From positions 1-64,000 of the forward strand of contig JAJFHE010000043.1 of the NCBI GenBank assembly GCA_021775755.1: a stretch of DNA of 64,000 nt, in the 5' to 3' direction. Below the pieces are notes generated by a model. The model did not search any database and was not told where the DNA came from. It worked only from the letters and a program-made list of their open reading frames with translations. Numbering within the stretch: the stretch's first letter is position 1; the number at the start of each line of letters is the position of its first letter. The position numbers were made by a program, and so were the translations under genes. Below are positions 35,581 through 43,211 of the stretch, in pieces. The DNA comes from Hyphomicrobiales bacterium. GTDB taxonomy: Bacteria > Pseudomonadota > Alphaproteobacteria > Rhizobiales > JAJFHB01.

Positions 35581-36187
35581 TCCCTTGTGGATCCGCCCGG
35601 CAAAACTGCTGGTGCGTCTCGGCCTGACAGCCAATCAGGTTACGATCCTCGGGCTTGTGCTGGTGGCGGCAAACTGCGCCGCCTATTTCTGGCATGGCTC
35701 GTCCATGGCGCTCGGCATCGGCCTTGCGGTCTCGTTCGCCGCCGATTCGCTGGACGGCGCGGTGGCGCGCCTGCGCAATGAGGCGTCGCGGTTTGGCGGT
35801 TACCTCGATGCGGTTATCGACCGCTACCAGGAAGCGGTGGTGTTCTTCACGATCGCCTACATTCACGATGAGTGGCTCGCGGCCATGCTGGCGCTGACCG
35901 GCGCTTTTCTGACGAGCTATACGAAAGCCCGCACGGCAATCGAAATGCCGATCAGCAATACCGAATGGCCGGACCTTCTGGAGCGGCTGGAACGGGTCAT
36001 TGTTGTCTGTGCACTGCTCATCGTGCACGGTGCGGTGGCGTTTCTTGGTGGACCGGCGGAAACGGTCCTGATGGCGGGTCTGTGGCTGTTCGCCATCGCC
36101 ACGCATTTGACCGCCCTGCAGCGATGCGCGCGGGCACGGCAATTGCTGACGAAATCGCCGACTGGCGGCGGCGCGGAGGACCTATGA
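35549..36187 (+). CDS. CDP-alcohol phosphatidyltransferase
   Basis: 212 residues from ATG 35549 (TTGGAGGA upstream), overlapping the kinase gene. The full family motif is present: D66, D69, G70, A73, R74, then G83, D87 and D91. About five to six membrane helices follow the usual pattern. Such enzymes move a phospho-alcohol head group from CMP-lipid; actinobacterial and archaeal relatives transfer inositol-3-phosphate to give phosphatidylinositol phosphate. With ino1, the CdsA-like and PgpA-like genes nearby, a phosphatidylinositol-phosphate synthase role is most likely, but glycerol phosphate or another alcohol cannot be excluded. Last gene of the lipid operon before a 16-bp gap. Confidence 0.85.
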   Translation: MLDGLYSHLIDPLWIRPAKLLVRLGLTANQVTILGLVLVAANCAAYFWHGSSMALGIGLAVSFAADSLDGAVARLRNEASRFGGYLDAVIDRYQEAVVFFTIAYIHDEWLAAMLALTGAFLTSYTKARTAIEMPISNTEWPDLLERLERVIVVCALLIVHGAVAFLGGPAETVLMAGLWLFAIATHLTALQRCARARQLLTKSPTGGGAEDL

Positions 36188-36203
36188 GACTGAGAGAGTA
36201 TCG

Positions 36204-37688
36204 ATGCTGAAATCCGGTGTGGAGCACATGAGTTCGCTTAAGGATGAGCGGGCGGTTTATCTGAACGGCGGTCGGGTCGGCGATGTTACGACGCATGAGG
36301 CGTTTGCGAACTCGATCGTAACATCGGGCAAGCTTTATGATTTTGTGTCCGACACGGCCAATGCCGAGCTCATGACCTACGATGCGGGCGGCGGCAATCT
36401 CTGCAACCGCATCTGGCATCTTCCCGAAACCTACGATGAGCTGGTGCAGCGCCGCACCGCGCTTGAGGCGTGGCACGGGTTGCATTGCGGCTTCCTCGGG
36501 CGCTCGCCCGACCATGTAGCTTCGTGCATTTCCGGCATGTATATGGGGCTTGACGTTTTCGAGGCCTATGACAGTGCGCGGGCGTCGGCGCTTGCGGGAT
36601 ACTATGAATATGCCCGCGACCGCGATCTCTACCTTACTTACGTCATCATCAACCCGCAGGCGGATCGTTCCAAGCCGGCGCATGAGCAGGACGATAAATA
36701 CCTGTCGGCCGGTGTGGTCGACGAAGACAGTGAGGGGCTGACGATTCGCGGCGCCAAAATGCTGGCGACCGGTGGCATCATGGCAAACGAGGTGTTTGTC
36801 AACTGCATTCAACCGCTGCAGCCCGGCGATGAAATCTATGCACTTTCCTTCGCGGTACCGATGAACGCGAAGGGCCTCAAGATCCTGTCGCGCAAGTCCT
36901 ATGAAGAGCACGCCCCAAACGTGTTTGACAATCCGCTTGCGGCGCGGTTCGACGAGAACGATGCCGTGCTCTATTTCGACGATGTGAAAGTGCCCTGGGA
37001 GAGGGTGTTCATCGACCGCGATGTCGCCATGTGCCAGAAGCAGTTTCACGAAACGCCCGCGCATGTTTACCAGAACTACCAGGCGCAGGTGCGCCTCATG
37101 GTCAAAATGCGGTTTCTCGCCGGTATTGCGCGGCGCATCGCCGACACCAACGGTACGACGAACTTCCCGCAGGTGCGCGAAGCTCTCGGGCAGGTCGCGG
37201 CGCACGCTGCGATGGTCGATTCCATGGTGCACGCCATGGAAGTGAAGGGCTGCATGCAGGGCCGTTACTTCGTTCCCGACCGGCACACGCTCTATGCCGC
37301 GCAGGTTCTGACGCAGCAGCTTTATCCGCAGGTCGTGACGACGTTGCGTGAACTGGCCGGCGGCGGTTTGATCATGCTGCCTTCGTCGCTGGAAGATTTC
37401 GCCAATCCCGAGCTCGCCCGGCTGATCGACCGCACGCAGCAGTCGCCGGCCACGGATTCGCGCGGACGGGTAAAGTTTTTCAAGCTTGCCTGGGACGCGG
37501 TCGGCTCGGAGTTCGCGTCCCGCCATACGCAATATGAGATGTTTTACGCCGGCGCCAACTTCGTTACGAAAAACCATTCGTTCCGCACGTTCGACTGGGA
37601 GCGTGCGGGAGCAATGGTCGATGACGTTCTGGACGGATACGACCTTGACGAAGAGGTCGCGCGGAGCAATCGTGGCGCCACGGAATAA
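36204..37688 (+). CDS. HpaB-type 4-hydroxyphenylacetate 3-monooxygenase, oxygenase component
   Basis: 494 residues, close to the ~480-520 of HpaB-type FADH2-dependent phenol hydroxylases. It has the acyl-CoA-dehydrogenase-like fold: N-terminal helices, a beta domain (TYVIINPQADRS, FDDVKVPWERVF) and a helical C-terminus with ELAGGGLIMLPSS. Uses reduced flavin from a separate reductase, not found in the window. GAGAG lies ahead of ATG 36204. It begins 16 bp after the phosphatidyltransferase gene and is followed closely by cupin, DUF2848 and deiminase-like genes, suggesting an operon for an aromatic or phenolic compound. True substrate unknown. Confidence 0.85.
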   Translation: MLKSGVEHMSSLKDERAVYLNGGRVGDVTTHEAFANSIVTSGKLYDFVSDTANAELMTYDAGGGNLCNRIWHLPETYDELVQRRTALEAWHGLHCGFLGRSPDHVASCISGMYMGLDVFEAYDSARASALAGYYEYARDRDLYLTYVIINPQADRSKPAHEQDDKYLSAGVVDEDSEGLTIRGAKMLATGGIMANEVFVNCIQPLQPGDEIYALSFAVPMNAKGLKILSRKSYEEHAPNVFDNPLAARFDENDAVLYFDDVKVPWERVFIDRDVAMCQKQFHETPAHVYQNYQAQVRLMVKMRFLAGIARRIADTNGTTNFPQVREALGQVAAHAAMVDSMVHAMEVKGCMQGRYFVPDRHTLYAAQVLTQQLYPQVVTTLRELAGGGLIMLPSSLEDFANPELARLIDRTQQSPATDSRGRVKFFKLAWDAVGSEFASRHTQYEMFYAGANFVTKNHSFRTFDWERAGAMVDDVLDGYDLDEEVARSNRGATE

Positions 37689-37715
37689 CACTGGATACAC
37701 GGAGACTTCATAACG

Positions 37716-38096
37716 ATGGGCGTTAACAAGGAACACAAGGAGTTTCATGCCGTCGACATGGGATCGGGCTGGCATGTGCCGCCGGGATACCCGGAGGGCA
37801 TCGAGCAGAAAATCCTCTCCGGCGCGCTCGACGAAGATACCGGCAAAGGCACACGCACACGGCTTTTGCGTTTTGCGCCGGGGGTGTTTACCACCGCTCC
37901 CTTCGTGCACGACTATTGGGAAGAGGTTTATCTGGTGTCGGGCGATCTGACCGTCGGCAACGATGCCAAAGGCGAAGGCGGAGAGGCCTTCTCGCCCGAC
38001 ACTTACGCCTGCCGGCCGCCGGGTGCTTATCACGGGCCCTTCAAATCGAAAGCCGGTTGCGTCCTGTTAGAGATCCACTATTACGACCCTGTGTAA
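37716..38096 (+). CDS. Cupin-domain protein
   Basis: 126 residues. One cupin barrel: APFVHDYWEEVYLVSGDLTVG includes His and Glu ligands (H-x-x-x-E-E) and CRPPGAYHGPFKS the second motif with a His. Metal binding is likely. GGAG upstream supports ATG 37716. Sits between the HpaB-like and DUF2848 genes, so a ring-cleavage, isomerase or regulatory role in the same pathway is possible; the family is too broad to choose. Confidence 0.8.
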   Translation: MGVNKEHKEFHAVDMGSGWHVPPGYPEGIEQKILSGALDEDTGKGTRTRLLRFAPGVFTTAPFVHDYWEEVYLVSGDLTVGNDAKGEGGEAFSPDTYACRPPGAYHGPFKSKAGCVLLEIHYYDPV

Positions 38097-38110
38097 GCGG
38101 AGAGCCTTCA

Positions 38111-38818
38111 ATGTCATCGCGTGTAACGCTGCCGCTCACGCTAGAGACGGGCGGAGAACAAATTTCCCTTGAGGCCGGTATAGACGATCTCGTCATTGCC
38201 GGGTGGACGGGCCGCAACCGCGATGCCATGGAAGCGCATGTGGCGGAGCTTGAAGCAATCGGTATTGCGCGACCCGCCCGCATGCCGACCTACTACCGCG
38301 TCGGTTGTGCCAACCTGACCACGGCGGAAGAGATTGAGGTTCCCGGCATCACATCAAGCGGAGAGGTCGAATTTGTCGTTCTGCCGAGCGCGCACGGCCT
38401 CCTCGTCGGGCTCGGGTCGGACCATACCGACCGGGAAGTGGAAAAGGCCGGCGTCACCATCTCAAAGCAGCTCTGCCAGAAGCCGATATGTCCGGTGGTG
38501 TGGAAACACGACGACGTCGCCGCCCACTGGGATGAGCTTGTGCTGCGCTCGTGGGCGGTTGAGGGCGGCGAACGGGCGCTCTATCAAGAGGGCCCCGTCA
38601 CCACCATGCGCGATCCGCTCGATCTTATGGCGGATTACAAAGGCGCCGCGGCTGAGGATCAGGCATTGACGCCGGGATTTGCGATGTTCTGTGGCACGCT
38701 TGCCGTACACGGCGGCGTACGGCACTCCGAAGCGTTCGAGATCGAGCTTGAAGATCCAGTGTTGGCACGGCGGCTGCATCACGTCTACAGGATCCGCGAA
38801 CTGCCGATTGAGGGGTAG
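38111..38818 (+). CDS. DUF2848 family protein
   Basis: 235 residues from ATG 38111; the longer frame overlaps the cupin gene and is rejected. No signal peptide or membrane segment. Conserved-looking segments include MPTYYRVG, PICPVVWKHDDVA and GFAMFCGTLA. I recognise it only as the uncharacterised DUF2848 family, which often sits in catabolic clusters. Two bases separate it from the next gene. Confidence 0.6.
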   Translation: MSSRVTLPLTLETGGEQISLEAGIDDLVIAGWTGRNRDAMEAHVAELEAIGIARPARMPTYYRVGCANLTTAEEIEVPGITSSGEVEFVVLPSAHGLLVGLGSDHTDREVEKAGVTISKQLCQKPICPVVWKHDDVAAHWDELVLRSWAVEGGERALYQEGPVTTMRDPLDLMADYKGAAAEDQALTPGFAMFCGTLAVHGGVRHSEAFEIELEDPVLARRLHHVYRIRELPIEG

Positions 38819-38820
38819 TC

Positions 38821-39708
38821 ATGGCCGGAAGCAATGGCGCCCGCTGGGGCATCGACAATGACTACACCCGATTGAACGACGTGCTGCTCGGCAAGCCGGA
38901 ATATTTCCGCTGGGTCGATGCCGGAGCGATCACGCAGCGCACGCTCAAGAATGCGGAGAAGATGGGGGTGACGTTCGACCTCCAGACGGCCATGGCGCAG
39001 CATGCTGAGATGGTGCGCCTTTATGAAGAGGCAGGCGTCAACTGCCACTATCTGCAACCGGATGCGGTGCTGCACCGCAATTTCTTCGCCCGCGATTCAA
39101 GCGCCATGACACCCTGGGGCGCGCTTATCTGCCACATGCAGCTGAAATGCCGCCGCGCCGATTATGTGACAGCGATCCAGTTTTATCAGTCGAACGATAT
39201 TCCGATCTGGAAGTTCGCTACCGCCGGGCATTTCGAAGGCGGCGATTTTGTTATTCTGGAACCTGGCACGGTCATGGTCGGCTGGTGCGGCGAGCGCAGC
39301 GAAGAGGCCGGTGCCGAGCAGGTCGCGGCCTGGGTGCGTGAGGAAGGCTGGCAGGCGGAGGTCGTGCCAATCCCGGCGCATTTCATTCACCTTGACGGAC
39401 TGCTGGTGCCGATCGCGGCAAAGCTCGCGGTGGCTTGTGTCGATGCGCTTGAGGACTGGGTCGTCGACTATCTCCGTGCCCGCGATTTCGAACTGATCGA
39501 CGTGAACTACAAGGAAGCCAAGGCGCTCGGCGTCAATCTGGTGGCGCTTGGCGACAACCGTATCCTTTCCATGGCCGGATCGCCCAGTCTGAACGAGACG
39601 CTGCGCGCGCGCGGTTTTGAGGTCTTCGATCCCGACATGTCGATGTTCACGCTGGGCGGTGGCGGCGTGCACTGCCTGAGCCAGGCGCTCAGCCGGGTGC
39701 CGGCCTGA
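38821..39708 (+). CDS. Amidinotransferase/dimethylarginine dimethylaminohydrolase-like protein
   Basis: 295 residues with the pentein fold of the guanidine-modifying superfamily: FARDSS substrate loop, HFEGGDF, the His in AHFIHLDG, and a C-terminal nucleophile C285 in GGGGVHCLSQ. Members hydrolyse or transfer groups from arginine-like guanidines; dimethylarginine dimethylaminohydrolase is the closest pattern. It is last in the HpaB-cupin-DUF2848 set, which is an odd setting for an arginine enzyme and may mean a different guanidino or amide substrate. Convergent with the hydrolase at 39713. Confidence 0.8.
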   Translation: MAGSNGARWGIDNDYTRLNDVLLGKPEYFRWVDAGAITQRTLKNAEKMGVTFDLQTAMAQHAEMVRLYEEAGVNCHYLQPDAVLHRNFFARDSSAMTPWGALICHMQLKCRRADYVTAIQFYQSNDIPIWKFATAGHFEGGDFVILEPGTVMVGWCGERSEEAGAEQVAAWVREEGWQAEVVPIPAHFIHLDGLLVPIAAKLAVACVDALEDWVVDYLRARDFELIDVNYKEAKALGVNLVALGDNRILSMAGSPSLNETLRARGFEVFDPDMSMFTLGGGGVHCLSQALSRVPA

Positions 39709-39712
39709 CTTT

Positions 39713-40489
39713 TCACGACAGAAACTCGCGCAGAATGCCGCCAACGACTTCGGGCGCTTCGACAAGGATGCTGTGGCGCAGTGCCGGCAGAATGACCAGC
39801 CGGCTGTTGGGGATGCGTTTATGCATGAGCGCTGCCATACGCGGATTTGAGCCGATGTCGTTCTCGCCGGTCATGACAAGCGTCGAGGCGGAAATTTCCG
39901 GCAGGCGGTCGGCGAAGTCGCTGGTGGCGAGAACCCGGTAGGCGGCGGCATAAGCGGCCGGGTCCATGGCCGAAATCAACTGCTTTTTCTTCTCCACGAG
40001 GTCCAGGTTCGCGGCGCGGAACGGCTCGGTAAACCAGCGTTCGACGGATTGCGCGAAATAGTCCGACGGTGGGCTGGTCTTGATGAACTCCAGCCGGTCG
40101 GCCACACGTTTCTTTTCCTCTTCTGTGCGGCCTGAAACCGAGCCCAGGATCGCCAGACGATCCAGTCGATCCGGGTGGGTGAGGGCGAAGGCCTGTGCGA
40201 TCAGCCCGCCCAGTGAAAATCCAACAAGATGGGTCTTTCCTATGTCCAGCGAATCCATGAGTTCTCGCAGATCCTCGACGAAGTCCGCCATCTCGTAAGG
40301 GCCGGGCAGGATCGCGGAACGGCCATGTCCGCGCAGATCGTAGCGCAGGGTGCGAAACCGCCCGCGAAACTGCGAGATCACCGCCTCCCAGTCGTCAGAC
40401 CGGTTTCCGACGCCATGGATGAGCGTCACATCGGGGCCATGACCGTGATGTTCGTAGTATGTCGAAGTGGCGGTGAGGGCGTGTGGCAT
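39713..40489 (-). CDS. Alpha/beta hydrolase
   Basis: 258 residues. Oxyanion-loop HGVGNRSDDW, nucleophile S92 in GFSLGG, Asp in TGENDIGSNP and His in LRHSILVE make a complete catalytic triad. Size and motifs resemble 3-oxoadipate enol-lactonase and meta-cleavage hydrolases. Divergent from a MarR regulator gene with a 131-bp shared promoter region, so it is a likely target of that regulator; substrate unknown. Confidence 0.8.
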   Translation of the reverse strand: MPHALTATSTYYEHHGHGPDVTLIHGVGNRSDDWEAVISQFRGRFRTLRYDLRGHGRSAILPGPYEMADFVEDLRELMDSLDIGKTHLVGFSLGGLIAQAFALTHPDRLDRLAILGSVSGRTEEEKKRVADRLEFIKTSPPSDYFAQSVERWFTEPFRAANLDLVEKKKQLISAMDPAAYAAAYRVLATSDFADRLPEISASTLVMTGENDIGSNPRMAALMHKRIPNSRLVILPALRHSILVEAPEVVGGILREFLS

Positions 40490-40585
40490 GCGGCAGTCCT
40501 TATCGCGGTGTCAGAACCAGAGAATGACCGAAGCGGGTGGAGGGTCAAGCTTTCTGCGAACTGCATTGTTTTTCAATGTTACATA

Positions 40586-40614
40586 TTGACAATGTATTGT
40601 CTTATTAGCATATA
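40586..40614 (+). promoter_or_regulatory. Promoter with embedded palindrome for marR-like gene
   Basis: TTGACA (40586-40591) and a weaker CATATA (40609-40614), 17 bp apart, lie directly ahead of the ATG at 40621. A 14-bp palindrome GACAATGTATTGTC (40588-40601) covers the first hexamer and is a good candidate operator for the MarR protein itself. Placement implies an mRNA starting at or next to the ATG. Confidence 0.6.
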
Positions 40615-40620
40615 GGTGTC

Positions 40621-41088
40621 ATGAACACTGACGCTACGCATACGCCGCAAGGCGCGGCTTTCACGGATTTGATCCTGCAGGTTTTCCGGCTCAACGGCCA
40701 GCTTCTGGTCGAAGGCGACCGGCTTACCGAGCCGCTTGGCCTGACCAGCGCACGCTGGCAGGTTCTTGGGGCGCTACAGACGGAAGGCCGCCCTTTGACC
40801 GTCGCGCAAATCGGGCGGCGCATGGGAGTGTCGAGGCAGAACGTGCAACGCATTGCGAACGATCTTGAGGACCTTGGTTTTGTGACCTTTGAAGACAATC
40901 CCGATCACAAACGCTCCAGAAACATCGTCCTCACGCCGGCCTCGGTTGCGACGCTGGAAAAACTCGACGCGGTCCAAGGGCACTGGGCGAACGTGATGGC
41001 GGAAACCATGCGCGAAGCGGACTTGCGGCGTGCGGTCGAGGTGATCGCCATGATCGCCGATCGCTGCGAAGAATTGAAAACAGACTGA
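40621..41088 (+). CDS. MarR-family transcriptional regulator
   Basis: 155 residues with the winged-helix core: LTSARWQVLGAL, RPLTVAQIGRRMGVSRQNVQRI and the wing DNPDHKRSRNIVLT. Dimer-forming helices at both ends. No ribosome site precedes ATG 40621 and a promoter abuts it, so a leaderless transcript is likely. It probably represses the divergent hydrolase gene and the following monooxygenase-like gene; a phenolic ligand would be usual for the family. Confidence 0.88.
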   Translation: MNTDATHTPQGAAFTDLILQVFRLNGQLLVEGDRLTEPLGLTSARWQVLGALQTEGRPLTVAQIGRRMGVSRQNVQRIANDLEDLGFVTFEDNPDHKRSRNIVLTPASVATLEKLDAVQGHWANVMAETMREADLRRAVEVIAMIADRCEELKTD

Positions 41089-41114
41089 ACTTTGAACGGG
41101 AAAGGACCCCCACG

Positions 41115-41483
41115 ATGCCGGGATTTGAAGAACTTGATGGCGCCGTCACCCTTGGAGAACAGATGCAGGGCGATGGCGGGCCGATTGTGCTGATCAACGT
41201 GTTTACCGTCGCGCCGGCGGACGAGGCGGCTTTACTTGCCGCCTGGGCGCGTGATGCGGATTTCATGAAGGCACAGCCGGGCTATATCTCCACCCAACTT
41301 CACAAAGGCATCGAGGGCAGCTCGACATTTATAAACTATGCCGTCTGGCAGGACGTCGAGAGCTTCCGCAACGCGTTCATGAATCCGGAGTTTCAACAGC
41401 GCATTCAGGACTATCCGCAAAGTGCAGTGGCAAAGCCGCACCTTTTCCGCAAGCTCGCGGTGGCGAACCATTGTGTGGCATGA
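41115..41483 (+). CDS. Antibiotic biosynthesis monooxygenase-domain protein (ABM)
   Basis: 122 residues with one dimeric alpha/beta-barrel domain: VLINVFTVAPADEAALLAAW, GYISTQLHKG and FINYAVWQDVESF. Such small proteins act as cofactor-less quinone-forming monooxygenases, haem degraders or stress proteins. 26 bp after marR with AAAGGA ahead, so probably in the same transcript. Substrate unknown. Confidence 0.75.
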   Translation: MPGFEELDGAVTLGEQMQGDGGPIVLINVFTVAPADEAALLAAWARDADFMKAQPGYISTQLHKGIEGSSTFINYAVWQDVESFRNAFMNPEFQQRIQDYPQSAVAKPHLFRKLAVANHCVA

Positions 41484-41615
41484 GCGGAAGAGGTCATATC
41501 ACTTCTGATATCCATATCATGTCGAAACAGCAGTTTACGGTCACTATTCCTGAGTGCAGGATATGCCGGATTTGATTTGGCGCGCACAGCGCTGGCGGTC
41601 CGGAGAGGGTGACAG

Positions 41616-42446
41616 ATGGCAGACTACAAGAAGCCCGAACGGTGGGGCGATCCCCAAAGCAAGCTGTTTCCCTACCAGGTCGGGTTTACGGCGCCGCCAC
41701 ATGACTTCGATGCGGCACCGACCGATTTCCTGAAAATCGCTCCCGAAGGGGTCGGCGTGCACGGCCGCATGCTGCACGTGCCGACCTATGCCCATGAACT
41801 GAAACAGCGCACCGACAACTTTAATCTGCTGGAGGAGTTCGTGCACTGCATGGCGAATAACGGTGCGGACGTGACCGGGCAGGTGGGGACGAACTGGGTA
41901 CACTGCAACGGCACGACGCCCGAAGAGATTGCCGATTTCTGCGCGCGCCTCTCCGATACCTACGAAACGCCGTTTCACATGGCGGGTTACTGTCTGGTCG
42001 AGGCGCTGCATGAACTGGGGGCGGAAAAGATCGCTCTCAACTCCGTCTACTACTGGCCGGACTGGCGGGACGGCATTGCGCGGTTTTTGAAACAGGCGGG
42101 TTTCGATCTCATCTACTACGGCAATTTCGTCGACCTCGGGCTCTATGACACGCAAGAGCAGGTCAACGATCTGAACTGGATCTTTCCAGGTGATGCCGCG
42201 GTGACCTCCATGCAGCGGACCGTGGAGCGCGCGTCCGAGGCGGATGTTATCGTCGTCAACGGCATGCCGAACTTCCGCCGCGCCGACGGACTGCCGCAGC
42301 GCATGGTGTCGCTTGTGGCGGGTATTGAGGACCTGATCGGCCTGCCGGTCGTTGCATCGGACTTTGCGCTTTACTGGCGCATCCTGAAAACCCTTGGGCT
42401 CTCGTCCGCGGGCGCTCATGGCCGGCTGCTTTCCACACTCAACTAA
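41616..42446 (+). CDS. Arylmalonate decarboxylase / maleate isomerase-like protein
   Basis: 276 residues from ATG 41616 (GGAGAGG upstream). Asp/Glu racemase-type double Rossmann fold: GVGVHGRMLHVPTY near the start, GTNWVHCNGTTPEE with C97 at the first catalytic position, GAEKIALNSVYYWPD, and VVNGMPNFRRADG at the second position. Racemases and maleate isomerase have a second Cys in that place; here it is Asn-Gly, a one-cysteine arrangement recalling arylmalonate decarboxylase. Likely acts on a small dicarboxylic acid. It is followed by a sulfotransferase-like gene 10 bp later. Confidence 0.7.
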   Translation: MADYKKPERWGDPQSKLFPYQVGFTAPPHDFDAAPTDFLKIAPEGVGVHGRMLHVPTYAHELKQRTDNFNLLEEFVHCMANNGADVTGQVGTNWVHCNGTTPEEIADFCARLSDTYETPFHMAGYCLVEALHELGAEKIALNSVYYWPDWRDGIARFLKQAGFDLIYYGNFVDLGLYDTQEQVNDLNWIFPGDAAVTSMQRTVERASEADVIVVNGMPNFRRADGLPQRMVSLVAGIEDLIGLPVVASDFALYWRILKTLGLSSAGAHGRLLSTLN

Positions 42447-42456
42447 GGCAGACCCC

Positions 42457-43206
42457 ATGCACAAGATCCTTGCACTTTGGGCGGTGCCCCGCTCGACCTC
42501 GACCGCTTTCGAATGGATGATGCGGGTGCGTGGCGACATGACCTGCTTCCACGAACCCTTCGGCGAGGCGTGGTATCAGGGCGAGAAACCGATGTGGCCA
42601 AGGCTTCAGGCCTCGAGTGTCCGTACTCCGGGCCTCACGTTTGAAAGCGTATGGGCGATGGTGCAGGCCGAAGCGCGCAAGGGGCGTGTATTTTCGAAGG
42701 ACTTCCCGCACTACATAGATCACCAGTGGACGGACGACTTCCTCGACCACTTCACGCACAGTTTCCTGATCCGCGACCCGGCAAAGACCATCACGTCCAT
42801 GTACAAGCACTGGCCGGACTTTCACGCAAAGGAAGTGGGTTTTGAAGAACAACGTGTGTTGTTCGACAGGCTGGCCGACAAGCATGGCGAAGCGCCACCG
42901 GTCATCGACAGCGACGACCTTCTGGAGGACCCGCATGGCATTGTCGAGGCCTACAGCCATGCGGTCGGAATCCCCTACCTGCCGGACTCGCTCAGCTGGG
43001 AGCCCGGCGCGCGCGACGAGGTGAGCTGGTGGGATGGCGGGTCGTTTCACGAGAACCTGCGCAATTCAGACGGCCTCAAGTCGCAGAAACGCAGATATAT
43101 CGATATTACGGACGCCCCTGACCGCGTGAAGGAGATTCACGAGGCCTGTCTGCCGCATTATGAGCGGCTGCATGCTTTCCGATTGAAAGTGCCGCCCTTG
43201 GTATAA
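42457..43206 (+). CDS. Sulfotransferase-like P-loop protein
   Basis: 249 residues from ATG 42457; the longer frame overlaps the previous gene. The 5'-phosphosulfate loop is AVPRSTSTAFEWMM, with FSKDFPHYI and FLIRDPAKTITSMYKHWP giving the 3'-phosphate-binding Arg/Ser segment of PAPS-using enzymes. It belongs to a soluble family of branched, poorly characterised sulfotransferase-like proteins, so true PAPS transfer is likely but not certain. Ends 6 bp before the convergent AraC gene. Confidence 0.75.
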   Translation: MHKILALWAVPRSTSTAFEWMMRVRGDMTCFHEPFGEAWYQGEKPMWPRLQASSVRTPGLTFESVWAMVQAEARKGRVFSKDFPHYIDHQWTDDFLDHFTHSFLIRDPAKTITSMYKHWPDFHAKEVGFEEQRVLFDRLADKHGEAPPVIDSDDLLEDPHGIVEAYSHAVGIPYLPDSLSWEPGARDEVSWWDGGSFHENLRNSDGLKSQKRRYIDITDAPDRVKEIHEACLPHYERLHAFRLKVPPLV

Positions 43207-43211
43207 GCAGT

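Noticed and set aside
36018-38033. 671-codon minus-strand open frame opposite the HpaB-like and cupin genes
   Set aside because: The plus-strand products are clear protein families with ribosome sites; the minus-strand translation has no domain and is Arg/His-rich, typical of antisense frames at high G+C.
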